NCBI GenBank assembly: GCA_002404155.1
Contig: DHJC01000006.1
Span: 1 to 16,850 of the forward strand
Source: Chloroflexi bacterium UBA4730
GTDB lineage: Bacteria; Chloroflexota; Limnocylindria; P2-11E
DNA: 16,850 bases
Direction of reading: 5' to 3'
Both the position numbers and the translations under genes were made by a program. The notes under the pieces were generated by a model that was not told the DNA's origin, ran no database searches, and saw only the letters and a program-made list of their open reading frames with translations. Below are positions 6,415 to 13,640 of this stretch, piece after piece; positions within the stretch are counted from its first letter, which is position 1, and each line of letters opens with the position of its first letter.

Positions 6415-6825
6415 GTGAGTGAGCGAGCGACCGGGAAACCCGCTTCCCGGCTCATCGACCAGCGGATCCGCGACGTGGGGGGATGGCGCGGGGAGACCCT
6501 GGCCCGCATGCGGGCGCTGATCCTGGAAGCCGACCCCGAGATGACCGAGGAGTTGAAGTGGATCAAGGCGTCGAGCCCGGGCACTCCGGTCTGGTCGCAC
6601 CACGGGATTGTCTGCACCGGGGAGGCGTACACGAAGGTCGTGAAGCTCACGTTCGCCAGGGGGGCCAGGACCCCAGACCCATCGCGCCTCTTCAATTCCA
6701 GCTTGGAAGGCAACACGCGACGGGCGATCGACATCCACGAAGGGGAGAAGGTCGACGCGCGCGCGTTCAAGGCGCTCGTGAAGGCCGCGGTGGCCCAGAA
6801 TGGCCCGCCGGCGAAGAAACGGTAG
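6415..6825 (+). CDS. DUF1801 domain protein
   Basis: 136 residues from GTG 6415, 9 bp after the AHSA1 stop. The order LIDQRIRDVGGWRGETLARM..ALILEADPEMTEELKWI, then PVWSHHGIVCTGEAYTKVVK, LTFARGA, and a C-terminal helix ending in a basic tail (PPAKKR) is typical of DUF1801 (YdhG-like, PF08818), a small alpha/beta fold of unknown activity. These proteins are repeatedly encoded beside ArsR/SRPBCC genes. Last gene of the operon; no clear terminator follows. Confidence 0.85.
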   Translation: MSERATGKPASRLIDQRIRDVGGWRGETLARMRALILEADPEMTEELKWIKASSPGTPVWSHHGIVCTGEAYTKVVKLTFARGARTPDPSRLFNSSLEGNTRRAIDIHEGEKVDARAFKALVKAAVAQNGPPAKKR

Positions 6826-7040
6826 ACCCTGAGGTGCAATTCCGAGCTGCGGCGCGCGGCGCATACACGACACTCGGCGCGGCTTGTGGAACGGGGTGTG
6901 AGCGCTTTGGGTCGATTCTCCTGACTTCCCGAGCACGGGGGAATTGGGCGAGATGATGAACTTGCTGAAGCAGGCGCACGCTCTGATCCAACAACGACGA
7001 CCCCCACTGCGGACCCGCATGGACTATCGGCGAAGCCCTT
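6826..7040. other. Unassigned stretch between the DUF1801 gene and the IS110-family element
   Basis: No complete gene is seen. A short + frame starting ATGATG at 6954 reads MMNLLKQAHALIQQRR and stops about 30 codons on, at the IS edge. It could be the start of a gene interrupted by the insertion, but no continuation is found beyond the IS. Long antisense frames here are shadows. Confidence 0.35.
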
Positions 7041-7199
7041 ATCTGTGATGGGACCTCCGTGTCAAGGGTCCGTTCGAACAGACAATGAGCGGGGTCGTCC
7101 GAAGCAGACGCACGGCACCGCAGCCGGAGTCAAGGTGGAGCGCCCGCAGTAAAGGACGCATCACTTGACGTTGGCGAGAGACGGCGCGCGCTGGCGGTC

Positions 7200-7460
7200 G
7201 AGACCCGGCTCCGGTGCTCAGATCATGTCGATCCCTCCATAGCCGTAGCTGCGGGACCGTGCGTGGCGGCGCCCAACCTTATCTGGGTGCACGGGCCAAG
7301 CGGGCCCGGCGACGTGATGACGAATGGGGGCGAACCCCGTGAAGTGCCGCGGCCGCTCAATCTTTCCGGGACGTCCGCCGCACGCGGCGGCGACAGGGCT
7401 TATCGGGAGCCAGCCGCGAAACATCAGTTGATCTGGGCGCGGGCGCGCAGCGGTCCGCAC
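7200..7460 (-). ncRNA. Candidate bridge/seek RNA of the IS110-family element
   Basis: IS110-family recombinases are guided by an element-encoded RNA, located 3' of the gene in IS1111-type elements. This 260-bp non-coding region has several GC-rich hairpins. The best is CGCCGC/GCGGCG near 7376-7389. CTTATC sits in two predicted loops: at 7279-7284, closed by CGCCCA/TGGGTG-type arms, and at 7395-7400, closed by GCGGC/GCCGC. The left insertion junction reads CCTTATCTG (7037-7045), identical to 7277-7285. That match is what a target-recognition loop would show. Ends and folding are by eye. Confidence 0.45.
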
Positions 7461-7462
7461 GA

Positions 7463-8509
7463 TCAGGCCGCCCGCTGCTCGCTGGAGCTGCCGACGGTGG
7501 ACCATGCCTCATCGCCCAGCTCGCGCAGGGTGTGATAGCAGCGGCGCACGAGCTTGCGGGCCACCGACAGCGCCGGGCGCTTGCCGCCGAGGCGATCCGT
7601 GGTCTGGGCGTAGTAGTCGTGATCGGGGGAGGTTCCGTGGGTCGCGCTCATCGCGGCCTCGAACAGCGCCCAGCGCAGCATCGGTGAGCCCTGGCGGGCG
7701 AGATGTCCCGCCGAGCGCTTGCCGTCGGAGGACCACACCGTGATGTCGAGACCGGAAAAGCGCACCGCCTGGTCGGAGCTGCGGAAGCGGCGGCAATCGC
7801 CCAGCTCCGCCCAGATGATCGCCGCCAACAGCGGGCCGATGCCGTACTGCGTGGTGAGTGAGCGGGCACCCGGCTGATGGCGACCCACCGTCTGCAGCTG
7901 GGCCCGCAGCGGAGTGACCAGCTCGCTCAGCTGATCGATCGCCGCGAGGGCGGTGTCGACCATCTGGCGGCCCGCCGGCGAGAGCGCCGCGGCGCCCAGC
8001 GCCCGGCGGCCATCCTCGGTGAGCAGGCCCCCCAGCGCCGGCAGGCCCTGATGGAACAGCTGGGCGTGGATGCGCTGCCGCCAGGTGCGCCGTTCGTCCA
8101 TCAGCGCCACGTACAGCCGGGCCAGCGTGCGCACTTCAAGGACGTGCGACGGTGCGATCCACGACTCCGGCAGGCGCCGTTGACAGAGGAGCTCGCGCAG
8201 GAGGCGGGCGTCGGTGCGGTCGGTCTTCGCCCGCTTCTTGCGGCCGCGGGCCGTCGCCGTGTCGGCCGGCTCGGCGAGATGCGGGCTGATCGCCGCGGTG
8301 GCCAGCTCCTCGACCACGAAGCGCCAGCCGGTACAGCCCTCCACGGCGAAGGAGAGATCGCTCCGGCCGGCGAAGCGGCCGACCCAGGTCCGCAGCACGC
8401 TGCGCGTCGCCGGTCGGATCTCGCCTCGGGTCACCTCGCCCGTGTCGGTATCCAGATAGTCGAACGTGATCTGCGCTCGGTGCACGTCAAAGCCACCTAC
8501 GATTGTCAT
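7463..8509 (-). CDS. IS110-family transposase (DEDD recombinase)
   Basis: 348 residues, ATG at 8509 with a strong ribosome-binding site GAGGAGG. The N-terminal RuvC-like DEDD domain shows Asp8 (GGFDVHRAQI), Glu57 (FAVEGCTGW) and Asp97/Asp100 (KTDRTDARLL). The C-terminal transposase_20 domain includes YGIGPLLAAIIWAELGD, FSGLDITVWSSDGKRS and LARQGSPMLRWALFEAAM, where a conserved Ser is the likely nucleophile. It acts with a guide RNA to recombine the element into a target. Length is normal for the family and the frame is intact, so the copy may be active. Confidence 0.93.
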   Translation of the reverse strand: MTIVGGFDVHRAQITFDYLDTDTGEVTRGEIRPATRSVLRTWVGRFAGRSDLSFAVEGCTGWRFVVEELATAAISPHLAEPADTATARGRKKRAKTDRTDARLLRELLCQRRLPESWIAPSHVLEVRTLARLYVALMDERRTWRQRIHAQLFHQGLPALGGLLTEDGRRALGAAALSPAGRQMVDTALAAIDQLSELVTPLRAQLQTVGRHQPGARSLTTQYGIGPLLAAIIWAELGDCRRFRSSDQAVRFSGLDITVWSSDGKRSAGHLARQGSPMLRWALFEAAMSATHGTSPDHDYYAQTTDRLGGKRPALSVARKLVRRCYHTLRELGDEAWSTVGSSSEQRAA

Positions 8510-8754
8510 CGGGACCTCCTCGAGCTCCTGTATTGCGCACTAGATTGCGCGTGTGCCGAGGGGGTCCCATCACATGTCATCTTTCAAGGAAGAGGCCCGG
8601 CGATATCGCGTCGGGATGCGGGGGGTCAGCCTCCCGCTCCCGTGTTGACAAATATGGGCGGCTGACCCTTCTCGGAATCAGCGCCTCGATTGGCCCGTGA
8701 TGCCGGAAATGCTTAGGAAGCTTGCGGTGTGATGGTTGCGATGGTTCGCCTTGG

Positions 8755-8806
8755 CTGTAGATCAGCCGCCTTTGGCTGGGGGGTTCGATTCCCTCTCTGC
8801 CCACCA
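8755..8806 (+). pseudogene. tRNA-Tyr-like 3' part in R4
   Basis: Starts at the anticodon loop (CTGTAGATCAG) and runs through variable arm, T arm (GTTCGATTC) and TCTGCCC-A-CCA. The 5' strand of the anticodon stem (TTGG) no longer pairs, so conservation begins at the anticodon loop. Confidence 0.72.
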
Positions 8807-8818
8807 GATTCCGCAATG

Positions 8819-8842
8819 ACGACGGGCCGAACGGCTCGTCGT
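8819..8842 (+). terminator. Terminator-type hairpin in R4
   Basis: Stem ACGACGGGCC / GGCTCGTCGT with loop GAAC. The following sequence is CGCGGTTTC, so the T run seen in R3 is degraded and termination may be weak. Confidence 0.6.
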
Positions 8843-8876
8843 CGCGGTTTCAGCTCGCCGACGAAAGGCGGCTGAC

Positions 8877-9106
8877 GCGCGTGGAAGGCAACTGTCCAAA
8901 GGCGGTTTTCTGTATCTCGAGCGGATCCGGCAACGTGTGCCGGGTCGTCGTGGGGGACCGCATGGCTGTATCGCTCGACCTGCTCCCAGCGCTGCCATTC
9001 GCCTGGCGCTTCAGCTCCAAGAGCGAGGCACCGGGAACGCGCATGATCGGCTTGTACGTGCCGCCGCGGGGCAGCGCCACGCCCGCCTCGCGTACCTGCA
9101 GCGGCG
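8877..9106. other. Unassigned stretch downstream of the substrate-binding protein gene
   Basis: A minus-strand frame continues past the stop of the neighbouring gene in another phase and contains GVALPRGGTYKPIMRVPGAS, which looks protein-like but matches no family I recognise and has no clear start. It could be a gene remnant. A second AAAGGCGG at 8897-8904 repeats the R4 end motif, suggesting a nested or partial repeat edge. Confidence 0.3.
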
Positions 9107-10192
9107 CTACTGCTTGAGCTCGGTCCGCAGCTGGCGCATGTACGCGAAGTCCGAGCCCTGGGCGATGACCTGCTGCGACGTCATCGTGATGAGCTTGGCG
9201 TCGGCGAGCCGCAGCGCGAAGAACCGCAGGGTCTCCTCCGGATCGAGCTCGCGCCAGTCGTACGAGAGGTCGCGGATCACTTCGTTCACGATGTCCTCGT
9301 CCGTCGCGGCGGGAGTCGTCGAGAAGAACCCGCCAGCGACGAACTGATGCGCCGCGCTCGGCCGATCCTTCGTCACCAGGTCGGCCGCTCGGAGCACGGC
9401 GCGGGTGACGCGCTTGGTCGCGATCGGGTACCGGCGAGCCCAGTCGCGGTTGGCCACGAGCTGGCAGCAGTAGTACTGCGACCACGGCTTGTCCATCGTC
9501 GTGTCGAGGATGACCTTCCCGGGGTTCTTCGGGTTCCGCCGCAGGGCAGGACCGGACGCCGCCGGAGCGATGAACGCCTGGGATCGGCCATCCACGAACG
9601 CGTCGCGCAATGCGTTGACGTCAGGCTTGATCTCGATGAAGTTCACGTCGGTCCGCGGGTCCAGGCCGATGTACGCGAGCAGGATCGAGAAGTAGCAGTA
9701 GAACAGGTCCGAGACATTCTTGGCGTTGACCGCGATGGTCTTGCCGCGCAGGTCCTTGATCGTGGAGATCCCGGGCGCGGCGAAGAGCTCGAAACACCCG
9801 GGGTGGATGCCCGCGAGCGCGACGATCGGCAGCCCGATATCGACGTTCGCGGCGATGAGGCTTCCGTAGCCGCCGGAGTTGAACTCGGCCACGCCGCTGG
9901 TCAACCACTCCGTGGTGGTGGCCGGGATGCGTACGTACTGGATGTCGGTGAAGCCCTCCTCGAGGAGGAACTGCTTGGCGAGCGCAGCGGGAGGGTCGCA
10001 CACCGGCGGGCTCACGAACCGGACGGTGGTCGTCTCGGGCGGCGGCAGGGTCGCGCCGGGCGACGCGACGCCGGTCGGTCCGCCCGGCGGGACGCAGGCC
10101 GCGATGAGGCCACCGCCGGCGAGGGCGGCCGGGGTGCCAAGGGTGCCTCGCAACAGATCACGCCGGGTGACGAGGTCGAGGCGGTCGGGCAT
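9107..10192 (-). CDS. NMT1/SsuA-type ABC transporter substrate-binding lipoprotein (Tat signal)
   Basis: 361 residues from ATG 10192. The N-terminus MPDRLDLVTRRDLLRGTLGT carries a twin-arginine motif (TRRDLLR), then a hydrophobic stretch and the lipobox LIAAC, so the protein is probably Tat-exported and lipid-anchored. The mature part has NMT1/THI5-like features: VRFVSPPVCDPPAALAKQFL, GFTDIQYVRI, an EFNSGGYGSL segment, and STIKDLRGKTIAVNAKN. Such proteins deliver small sulfonate-, nitrate- or pyrimidine-type ligands to an ABC importer; the ligand cannot be told. No permease or ATPase gene is adjacent. The frame is open upstream of the ATG, but there it reads the remains of the M50 gene out of phase. 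Confidence 0.87.
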   Translation of the reverse strand: MPDRLDLVTRRDLLRGTLGTPAALAGGGLIAACVPPGGPTGVASPGATLPPPETTTVRFVSPPVCDPPAALAKQFLLEEGFTDIQYVRIPATTTEWLTSGVAEFNSGGYGSLIAANVDIGLPIVALAGIHPGCFELFAAPGISTIKDLRGKTIAVNAKNVSDLFYCYFSILLAYIGLDPRTDVNFIEIKPDVNALRDAFVDGRSQAFIAPAASGPALRRNPKNPGKVILDTTMDKPWSQYYCCQLVANRDWARRYPIATKRVTRAVLRAADLVTKDRPSAAHQFVAGGFFSTTPAATDEDIVNEVIRDLSYDWRELDPEETLRFFALRLADAKLITMTSQQVIAQGSDFAYMRQLRTELKQ

Positions 10193-10248
10193 CCGGGCAT
10201 GATGGCACGCTTCTTGGCCGCCGACCACTCTCCGCGTGTCGCTGACGG

Positions 10249-10620
10249 TCACGAGACGACACGGAGGCCGAGCAGGAGTAGGAGCCGACCGCGTGGATCG
10301 TCGCCTCGACCTGCGGCAAGAACTGCTTCTTGAAGATGCCGGCGATGAGGACGAAGAGGAGCCGTCCGCCATCGCGGCCAAGGGAACGGGACGATGTTCG
10401 GCACACCGAGGTTCACGGATGGCATCCCGACGAGCTTCAGGGTCGTCGGCAGGCCGAGCTCGGCGACCTGGCCGGTGATCTGGATGATCCCGATCGGTCC
10501 AGTCACCTCCCGCGCAGCGGGACCGCCCGTGCGGCCGCCGATCAGCTGCTTGGGCAGCTCCGCGACCTGCTGGACGACATCACCGGTGAGCGCGGTCGCC
10601 TCGCTGAGACTCTCAGTCGG
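10249..10620 (-). pseudogene. M50 (site-2/RseP-type) membrane protease C-terminus, frameshifted
   Basis: From about 10620 downward one frame reads SLSEATALTGDVVQQVAELP, then EVTGPIGIIQITGQVAELGL and NLGVPNIVPFPW. It shifts near 10375 to DGGRLLFVLIAGIFKKQFLP..EATIHAVG, then back to LLLLLGLRVVS and a stop at 10249-10251. GPIGI...NLG..N..P.P.LDGGRL is the hallmark C-terminus of intramembrane metalloproteases, whose LDGGR Asp binds zinc. The HExxH half is absent. At least two frameshifts and a missing N-terminus mark a dead remnant just upstream of the substrate-binding protein gene. Confidence 0.7.
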
Positions 10621-10928
10621 TCAATGCCGATCGGGGTCGTAATTTCCAAGGACAAGGGCTCCCGATATCCGCTGCTCGCAACGTCTATCGACCCCCGGGA
10701 GCGTTATCCGGTTCTGCTCGAAGACCTGCAACCGCCGAGCGACGCCCTTCGGTTCGGTCTGAAGGCGTGGACACGCGGCGTGCTCGGTTAGGAGTTGGCC
10801 GCGTTTGATGAGCAAGCGCTGGCGGCGTTGCGGGGCGCGGGACTTGCGAACTCGGGCGTTTTTGGGGGGGGCGCTCGCGCATCTGTGTCACGACGCCGTT
10901 CCTACTGAAGACGAATCGGAGGGGGATA
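10621..10928. other. Unassigned stretch between the M50 remnant and R5
   Basis: Short frames on both strands have no recognisable domain. The + strand read FDEQALAALRGAGLANSGVF near 10804-10863 looks protein-like but has no identifiable family. A homopolymer junction T5G8 lies at 10859-10871. Probably decayed gene remains. Confidence 0.3.
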
Positions 10929-11186
10929 GGTCAGCCTCCCGCTCCTGCTGAACAAAATGGGCAACTGACTCTTTGCGAAAATTGATGAAGGATGCGGTCG
11001 GGACTCGTGGTTTTGTTCCGAAACTTGGCTATTCGTCGCGTCGTAACCGGCGCTGACTGTACATCCGCCGCCTTTCAACGCGGCTAGATTCCCTCTCTGC
11101 GCCACGCGGCTCACTTGACGACGGGCCGAACGGCTCGTCGTTCTGTCTTCAGCCGATCCCGACCTGCCTTAGGCCGCGCCGGCTGA
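10929..11186 (+). repeat. Repeat R5, copy with a damaged tRNA part
   Basis: Palindrome at 10929-10970 (right arm ends CTGACT). The spacer's last 45 bases are nearly identical to R1 (CTATTCGTCGCGTCGTAACC). The tRNA-like part at 11052-11105 keeps GCTGACTGTA and TCCCTCTCTGC but has lost the T loop and the CCA. A perfect terminator hairpin lies at 11118-11141. The right end is degraded to CGGCTGAG at 11179-11186. It ends 6 bp before the stop of the hydrolase gene. Confidence 0.8.
11118..11148 (+). terminator. Rho-independent terminator in R5
   Basis: Stem ACGACGGGCC / GGCTCGTCGT with loop GAAC, followed by TCTGTCTT. Identical in stem and loop to R4 although the tRNA part beside it is damaged, so the hairpin is better kept than the tRNA. 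Confidence 0.75.
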
Positions 11187-11192
11187 GTAACC

Positions 11193-12263
11193 TCAGGCGA
11201 CGGTCTGACGAAACAGGGGGTAGAGCGACAGATAGAACTTGCGCAGCTCGCTCGCGAGGCGCAGAGGGGCGAGCTTGCGTCTGGTCGGATCGGCATGCTC
11301 GAACATCGCGTACTCCGTGTAGTGCGCCCCTCGACGGCCGGATAACGCGCGCGCGAGGCGGCGCGATTCGCCGACGGGGATCACGAGGTCGTCGCGATCA
11401 TGCCCAACGACGACCAACGGAGCCTTGAGCTCGCCGACATGACTTAGGGGCGACATCGCGTCCAGCCGCTCACGGTTGACATCCGGGAGCCGCTCCAACG
11501 CGAGCTGCGCGGAGTCGCGGTCCGGAGCGGTGAGGAGCGCGTAGATGGCGCGGCCTTGGACGCTCAACGTGGTCGGGTCGAGCTGGCCCGATCCCGTCGA
11601 ACACAGCTCACGGAGTCGCTCAGCCTCGCGCGGCTCAAGCGCATCGGTCATCGACCGAACAAACACGTCGTGGGTGAGCGGATCGACCGGCCACGGCTCC
11701 GGAGATGCATCGGTCGTGCGCGTCCGGCTCGCGATGTCGCGAGCCAGGGTCCACATCGAGGAGAACGGCGCGAAGGCTCCGACGAACGCGACGCGATCGC
11801 GGATGAGCGGGTGCGCGGCCGCGAGGAGCGCGAACGATCCACCGACGCACGTGCCGAAAAGCCCGCTTCGTGCCGGATCCACGTCCGGCCGCCGCACCAG
11901 CCAGTCGTAGGCGAGAGGGATGTTCTCGCTGTCCTCCGGCACGAGTCGGCGGTCACGCATCGCGGTCGACCAGTGGATGAGTGCGACGAAGCCAAAGCGA
12001 GCCAGCGCTGCCTCAAGACGCGGGATCTGTGGATGATCAACGCCGAACGGAACAACCCCGAGACACAGAACGATGGCGGGGTGAGGGCCTCGACCCGGGG
12101 GTCGGTAGAGGTCCCCTTCCACGGTGCCGCCCCGCATTGGGTAGCTCACCCGCTCGATCACGGGTGCACGAGTGACCCAGTCGGTGGGCCGGGCGGGGAA
12201 CAAGGGGAGAAGCCTGATCACGAACCCGATCGCCCGTGCGTGTGCGCGGACGGCGGCCAGCAT
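11193..12263 (-). CDS. Alpha/beta hydrolase with a Cys nucleophile elbow (dienelactone-hydrolase-like)
   Basis: 356 residues from ATG 12263, chosen because AGGGTGAGG lies just upstream; a GTG 27 bp earlier is possible. Residues 11-24 are hydrophobic and may form a weak N-terminal anchor. The alpha/beta fold begins at ERVSYPMRGGTVEGDLYRPP and HPAIVLCLG. The nucleophile elbow is G-T-C139-V-G-G, with Cys where most esterases have Ser, as in dienelactone hydrolases (GxCxGG). Likely acid Asp291/Asp292 (GHDRDDLVIP) and His323 (FEHADP) complete the triad. The DLH substrate is not implied, because the protein is about 120 residues longer than classic DLH. Convergent with R5's terminator; divergent from the oxidoreductase gene at 12468. 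Confidence 0.85.
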   Translation of the reverse strand: MLAAVRAHARAIGFVIRLLPLFPARPTDWVTRAPVIERVSYPMRGGTVEGDLYRPPGRGPHPAIVLCLGVVPFGVDHPQIPRLEAALARFGFVALIHWSTAMRDRRLVPEDSENIPLAYDWLVRRPDVDPARSGLFGTCVGGSFALLAAAHPLIRDRVAFVGAFAPFSSMWTLARDIASRTRTTDASPEPWPVDPLTHDVFVRSMTDALEPREAERLRELCSTGSGQLDPTTLSVQGRAIYALLTAPDRDSAQLALERLPDVNRERLDAMSPLSHVGELKAPLVVVGHDRDDLVIPVGESRRLARALSGRRGAHYTEYAMFEHADPTRRKLAPLRLASELRKFYLSLYPLFRQTVA

Positions 12264-12449
12264 GCGCCTCACCCTACAGGCGCGACGCACCGAGCCATGC
12301 GGCGGGCGTTGGCGCGAATCTGGTTCTAGCCGCGCCGCCTGCCAGGGCTACGACCGCCGGGCCCGGCGTTCGTTCCTGGGTTGATCGTTCGCGGTAGCTG
12401 AAGCTCGCGCCGTCGCTGCCGCTCGATGAAGGCATCGCCCGAAAGTGCT

Positions 12450-12462
12450 TGCTAACGTAGCA
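12450..12462. promoter_or_regulatory. Palindrome TGCTA-ACG-TAGCA before the oxidoreductase gene
   Basis: A perfect 5-bp inverted repeat lies 5 bp upstream of the ATG at 12468, where a -10 box of a leaderless transcript would be. It contains TAACGT, a poor -10 candidate. It could be an operator; support is positional only. Confidence 0.35.
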
Positions 12463-12467
12463 GTCGG

Positions 12468-13496
12468 ATGCGGCTAGGGGTGTCGATCGGCTACTGGGAG
12501 GCAGGTCCTCCTGCGCATGCTCGAGAACTTGTCGCCGAGGCCGATCGCCTCGCCCTGGATTCAGTCTGGACTGCGGAGTCCTACGGCTCCGATGCCCTGA
12601 CACCCCTCGCCTGGTATGGCGCCAATACGACCAAGGTCAGGCTTGGCACGAGCATCATGCAGATGCAGGCGCGAACACCGGCTGCTACCGCCATGGCGGC
12701 CATGACCATGGACCACCTCTCCGGTGGGCGCTTCATCCTAGGTCTCGGATCATCCGGTCCGCAGGTCGTCGAAGGGTGGCACGGCCAACTGTTCGGCCAG
12801 CCGCTCGCGCGCACGCGCGAGTACGTGCAGGTCGTCCGGAAGATCCTGGCCCGGGAGGAGGCGGTCCGCTTCGACGGCGAGTACTACCAGATGCCGGTGC
12901 GGGGCGGCACCGGTCTAGGCAAACCCCTACGTTCGATCGTTCATCCCCTTCGGAAGGACCTGCCCATCGTGCTCGCGGCGCAGGGCCCCAAGAACGTGGC
13001 TCTGTCGGCCGAGATCTGCGACGGTTGCATCACCCTCTTCTTCGCTCCGAAGCTCGATTCAATGTACCGAGCGGCGCTGCTGGAAGGGTTCGCGCGCCCG
13101 GGAGCTCGCCGCACGCCGGAGAGCTTCGAGGTTTTTGCGAACGTCGACATCATCGTCGACGCAGACATCGAACGTGCCGCCGACAGACTTCGGCCGCTCT
13201 ATGCGCTGTACATCGGTGGCATGGGAGCGGCGGATGTGAACTTCCATCGCAACATGTTCATTCGAATGGGCTACGAGGCTGAGTGCCAGAAGATCACGGA
13301 TCTCTACTTGTCGGGCCAGAAAGCAGAGGCCATCGCCGCTGTGCCCAGGAAGATGCTCGAGGAGATGGCGTTGATCGGGCCGGCCGAGAAGATTCGTGAG
13401 GACTTGCAACGCTGGAAAAGCAGCGTCGCCACATGCCTCGTGGTACATCCCAGGAGCGTCAGCGAGCTGCACTCCATCGTCGCGGCCCTGGGCTGA
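12468..13496 (+). CDS. Luciferase-like (LLM-class, probably F420-dependent) oxidoreductase
   Basis: 342 residues. MRLGVSIGYWEAGPPAHARE and ADRLALDSVWTAESYGSDAL form the first beta-alpha units of the TIM barrel. VRLGTSIMQMQARTPAATAM, MDHLSGGRFILGLGSSGPQV and EGWHGQLFGQP are the hallmark motifs of the F420-binding branch of bacterial-luciferase-like proteins, and the insert DLPIVLAAQGPKNVALSAEI is also typical. Such enzymes reduce or oxidise small substrates using F420H2 (or FMNH2); the substrate cannot be told. Start ATG has no evident ribosome-binding site; the transcript may be leaderless. Divergent from the hydrolase gene. Confidence 0.9.
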   Translation: MRLGVSIGYWEAGPPAHARELVAEADRLALDSVWTAESYGSDALTPLAWYGANTTKVRLGTSIMQMQARTPAATAMAAMTMDHLSGGRFILGLGSSGPQVVEGWHGQLFGQPLARTREYVQVVRKILAREEAVRFDGEYYQMPVRGGTGLGKPLRSIVHPLRKDLPIVLAAQGPKNVALSAEICDGCITLFFAPKLDSMYRAALLEGFARPGARRTPESFEVFANVDIIVDADIERAADRLRPLYALYIGGMGAADVNFHRNMFIRMGYEAECQKITDLYLSGQKAEAIAAVPRKMLEEMALIGPAEKIREDLQRWKSSVATCLVVHPRSVSELHSIVAALG

Positions 13497-13640
13497 CCTC
13501 GGAGCTGCCGTCTACCGCGGAGCTTTTCAACGTAAGACTCGGCTGATCGCGACCGCCGCAGGTTTCGACTGGGACGCTCGGCTACGCTCCGAATGTGAAC
13601 GGTCGCGCGTTCGCGGGATTCTTGCCGGGCAAGTGCGTCC

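Larger units (their letters stand above)
7041..8582 (-). mobile_element. IS110-family (IS1111-like) insertion sequence
   Basis: One transposase gene plus a long non-coding region on its 3' side, as in the IS1111 group. An exact 12-bp inverted repeat TGTGATGGGACC (7044-7055) / GGTCCCATCACA (8563-8574) marks the subterminal ends. ATCT is present just outside at both sides (7041-7044 and 8579-8582) and may be the recombination core. There is no longer direct duplication, as expected for this family. The exact ends are inferred from the inverted repeat and the shared ATCT. Confidence 0.75.
8624..8876 (+). repeat. Repeat R4, full copy of the tRNA-bearing repeat family
   Basis: 253 bp, 41 bp beyond the IS110-family element. 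The opening palindrome (8624-8667) differs from the other copies but is more symmetrical: GGTCAGCCTCCC pairs with GGGCGGCTGACC at 11 of 12 positions. The tRNA part is at 8755-8806 and the terminator at 8819-8842. TCAGCCGCCTTT (8762-8773) recurs exactly in inverted orientation at 8864-8875. The spacer differs from that of the other copies. Confidence 0.86.

Noticed and set aside
5890..7020. 376-codon minus-strand frame over the AHSA1 and DUF1801 genes
   Set aside because: It is antisense to two well-recognised genes and its product shows no domain; typical high-GC shadow.
7877..8665. 262-codon plus-strand frame over the transposase gene
   Set aside because: Antisense to the IS110-family transposase; runs into R4 without a domain.
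2293..8806. Complete tRNA-Tyr genes
   Set aside because: No D arm or 5' acceptor strand pairing with TCTGCCC is found upstream of any copy; only 3' halves are present.
9347..10333. 328-codon plus-strand frame over the substrate-binding protein gene
   Set aside because: Antisense shadow of a gene with signal peptide and family motifs; product is Arg- and Gly-rich without a domain.
1527..11186. CRISPR array
   Set aside because: The repeats are over 200 bp, composite and kilobases apart; no short regularly spaced repeats and no cas genes.
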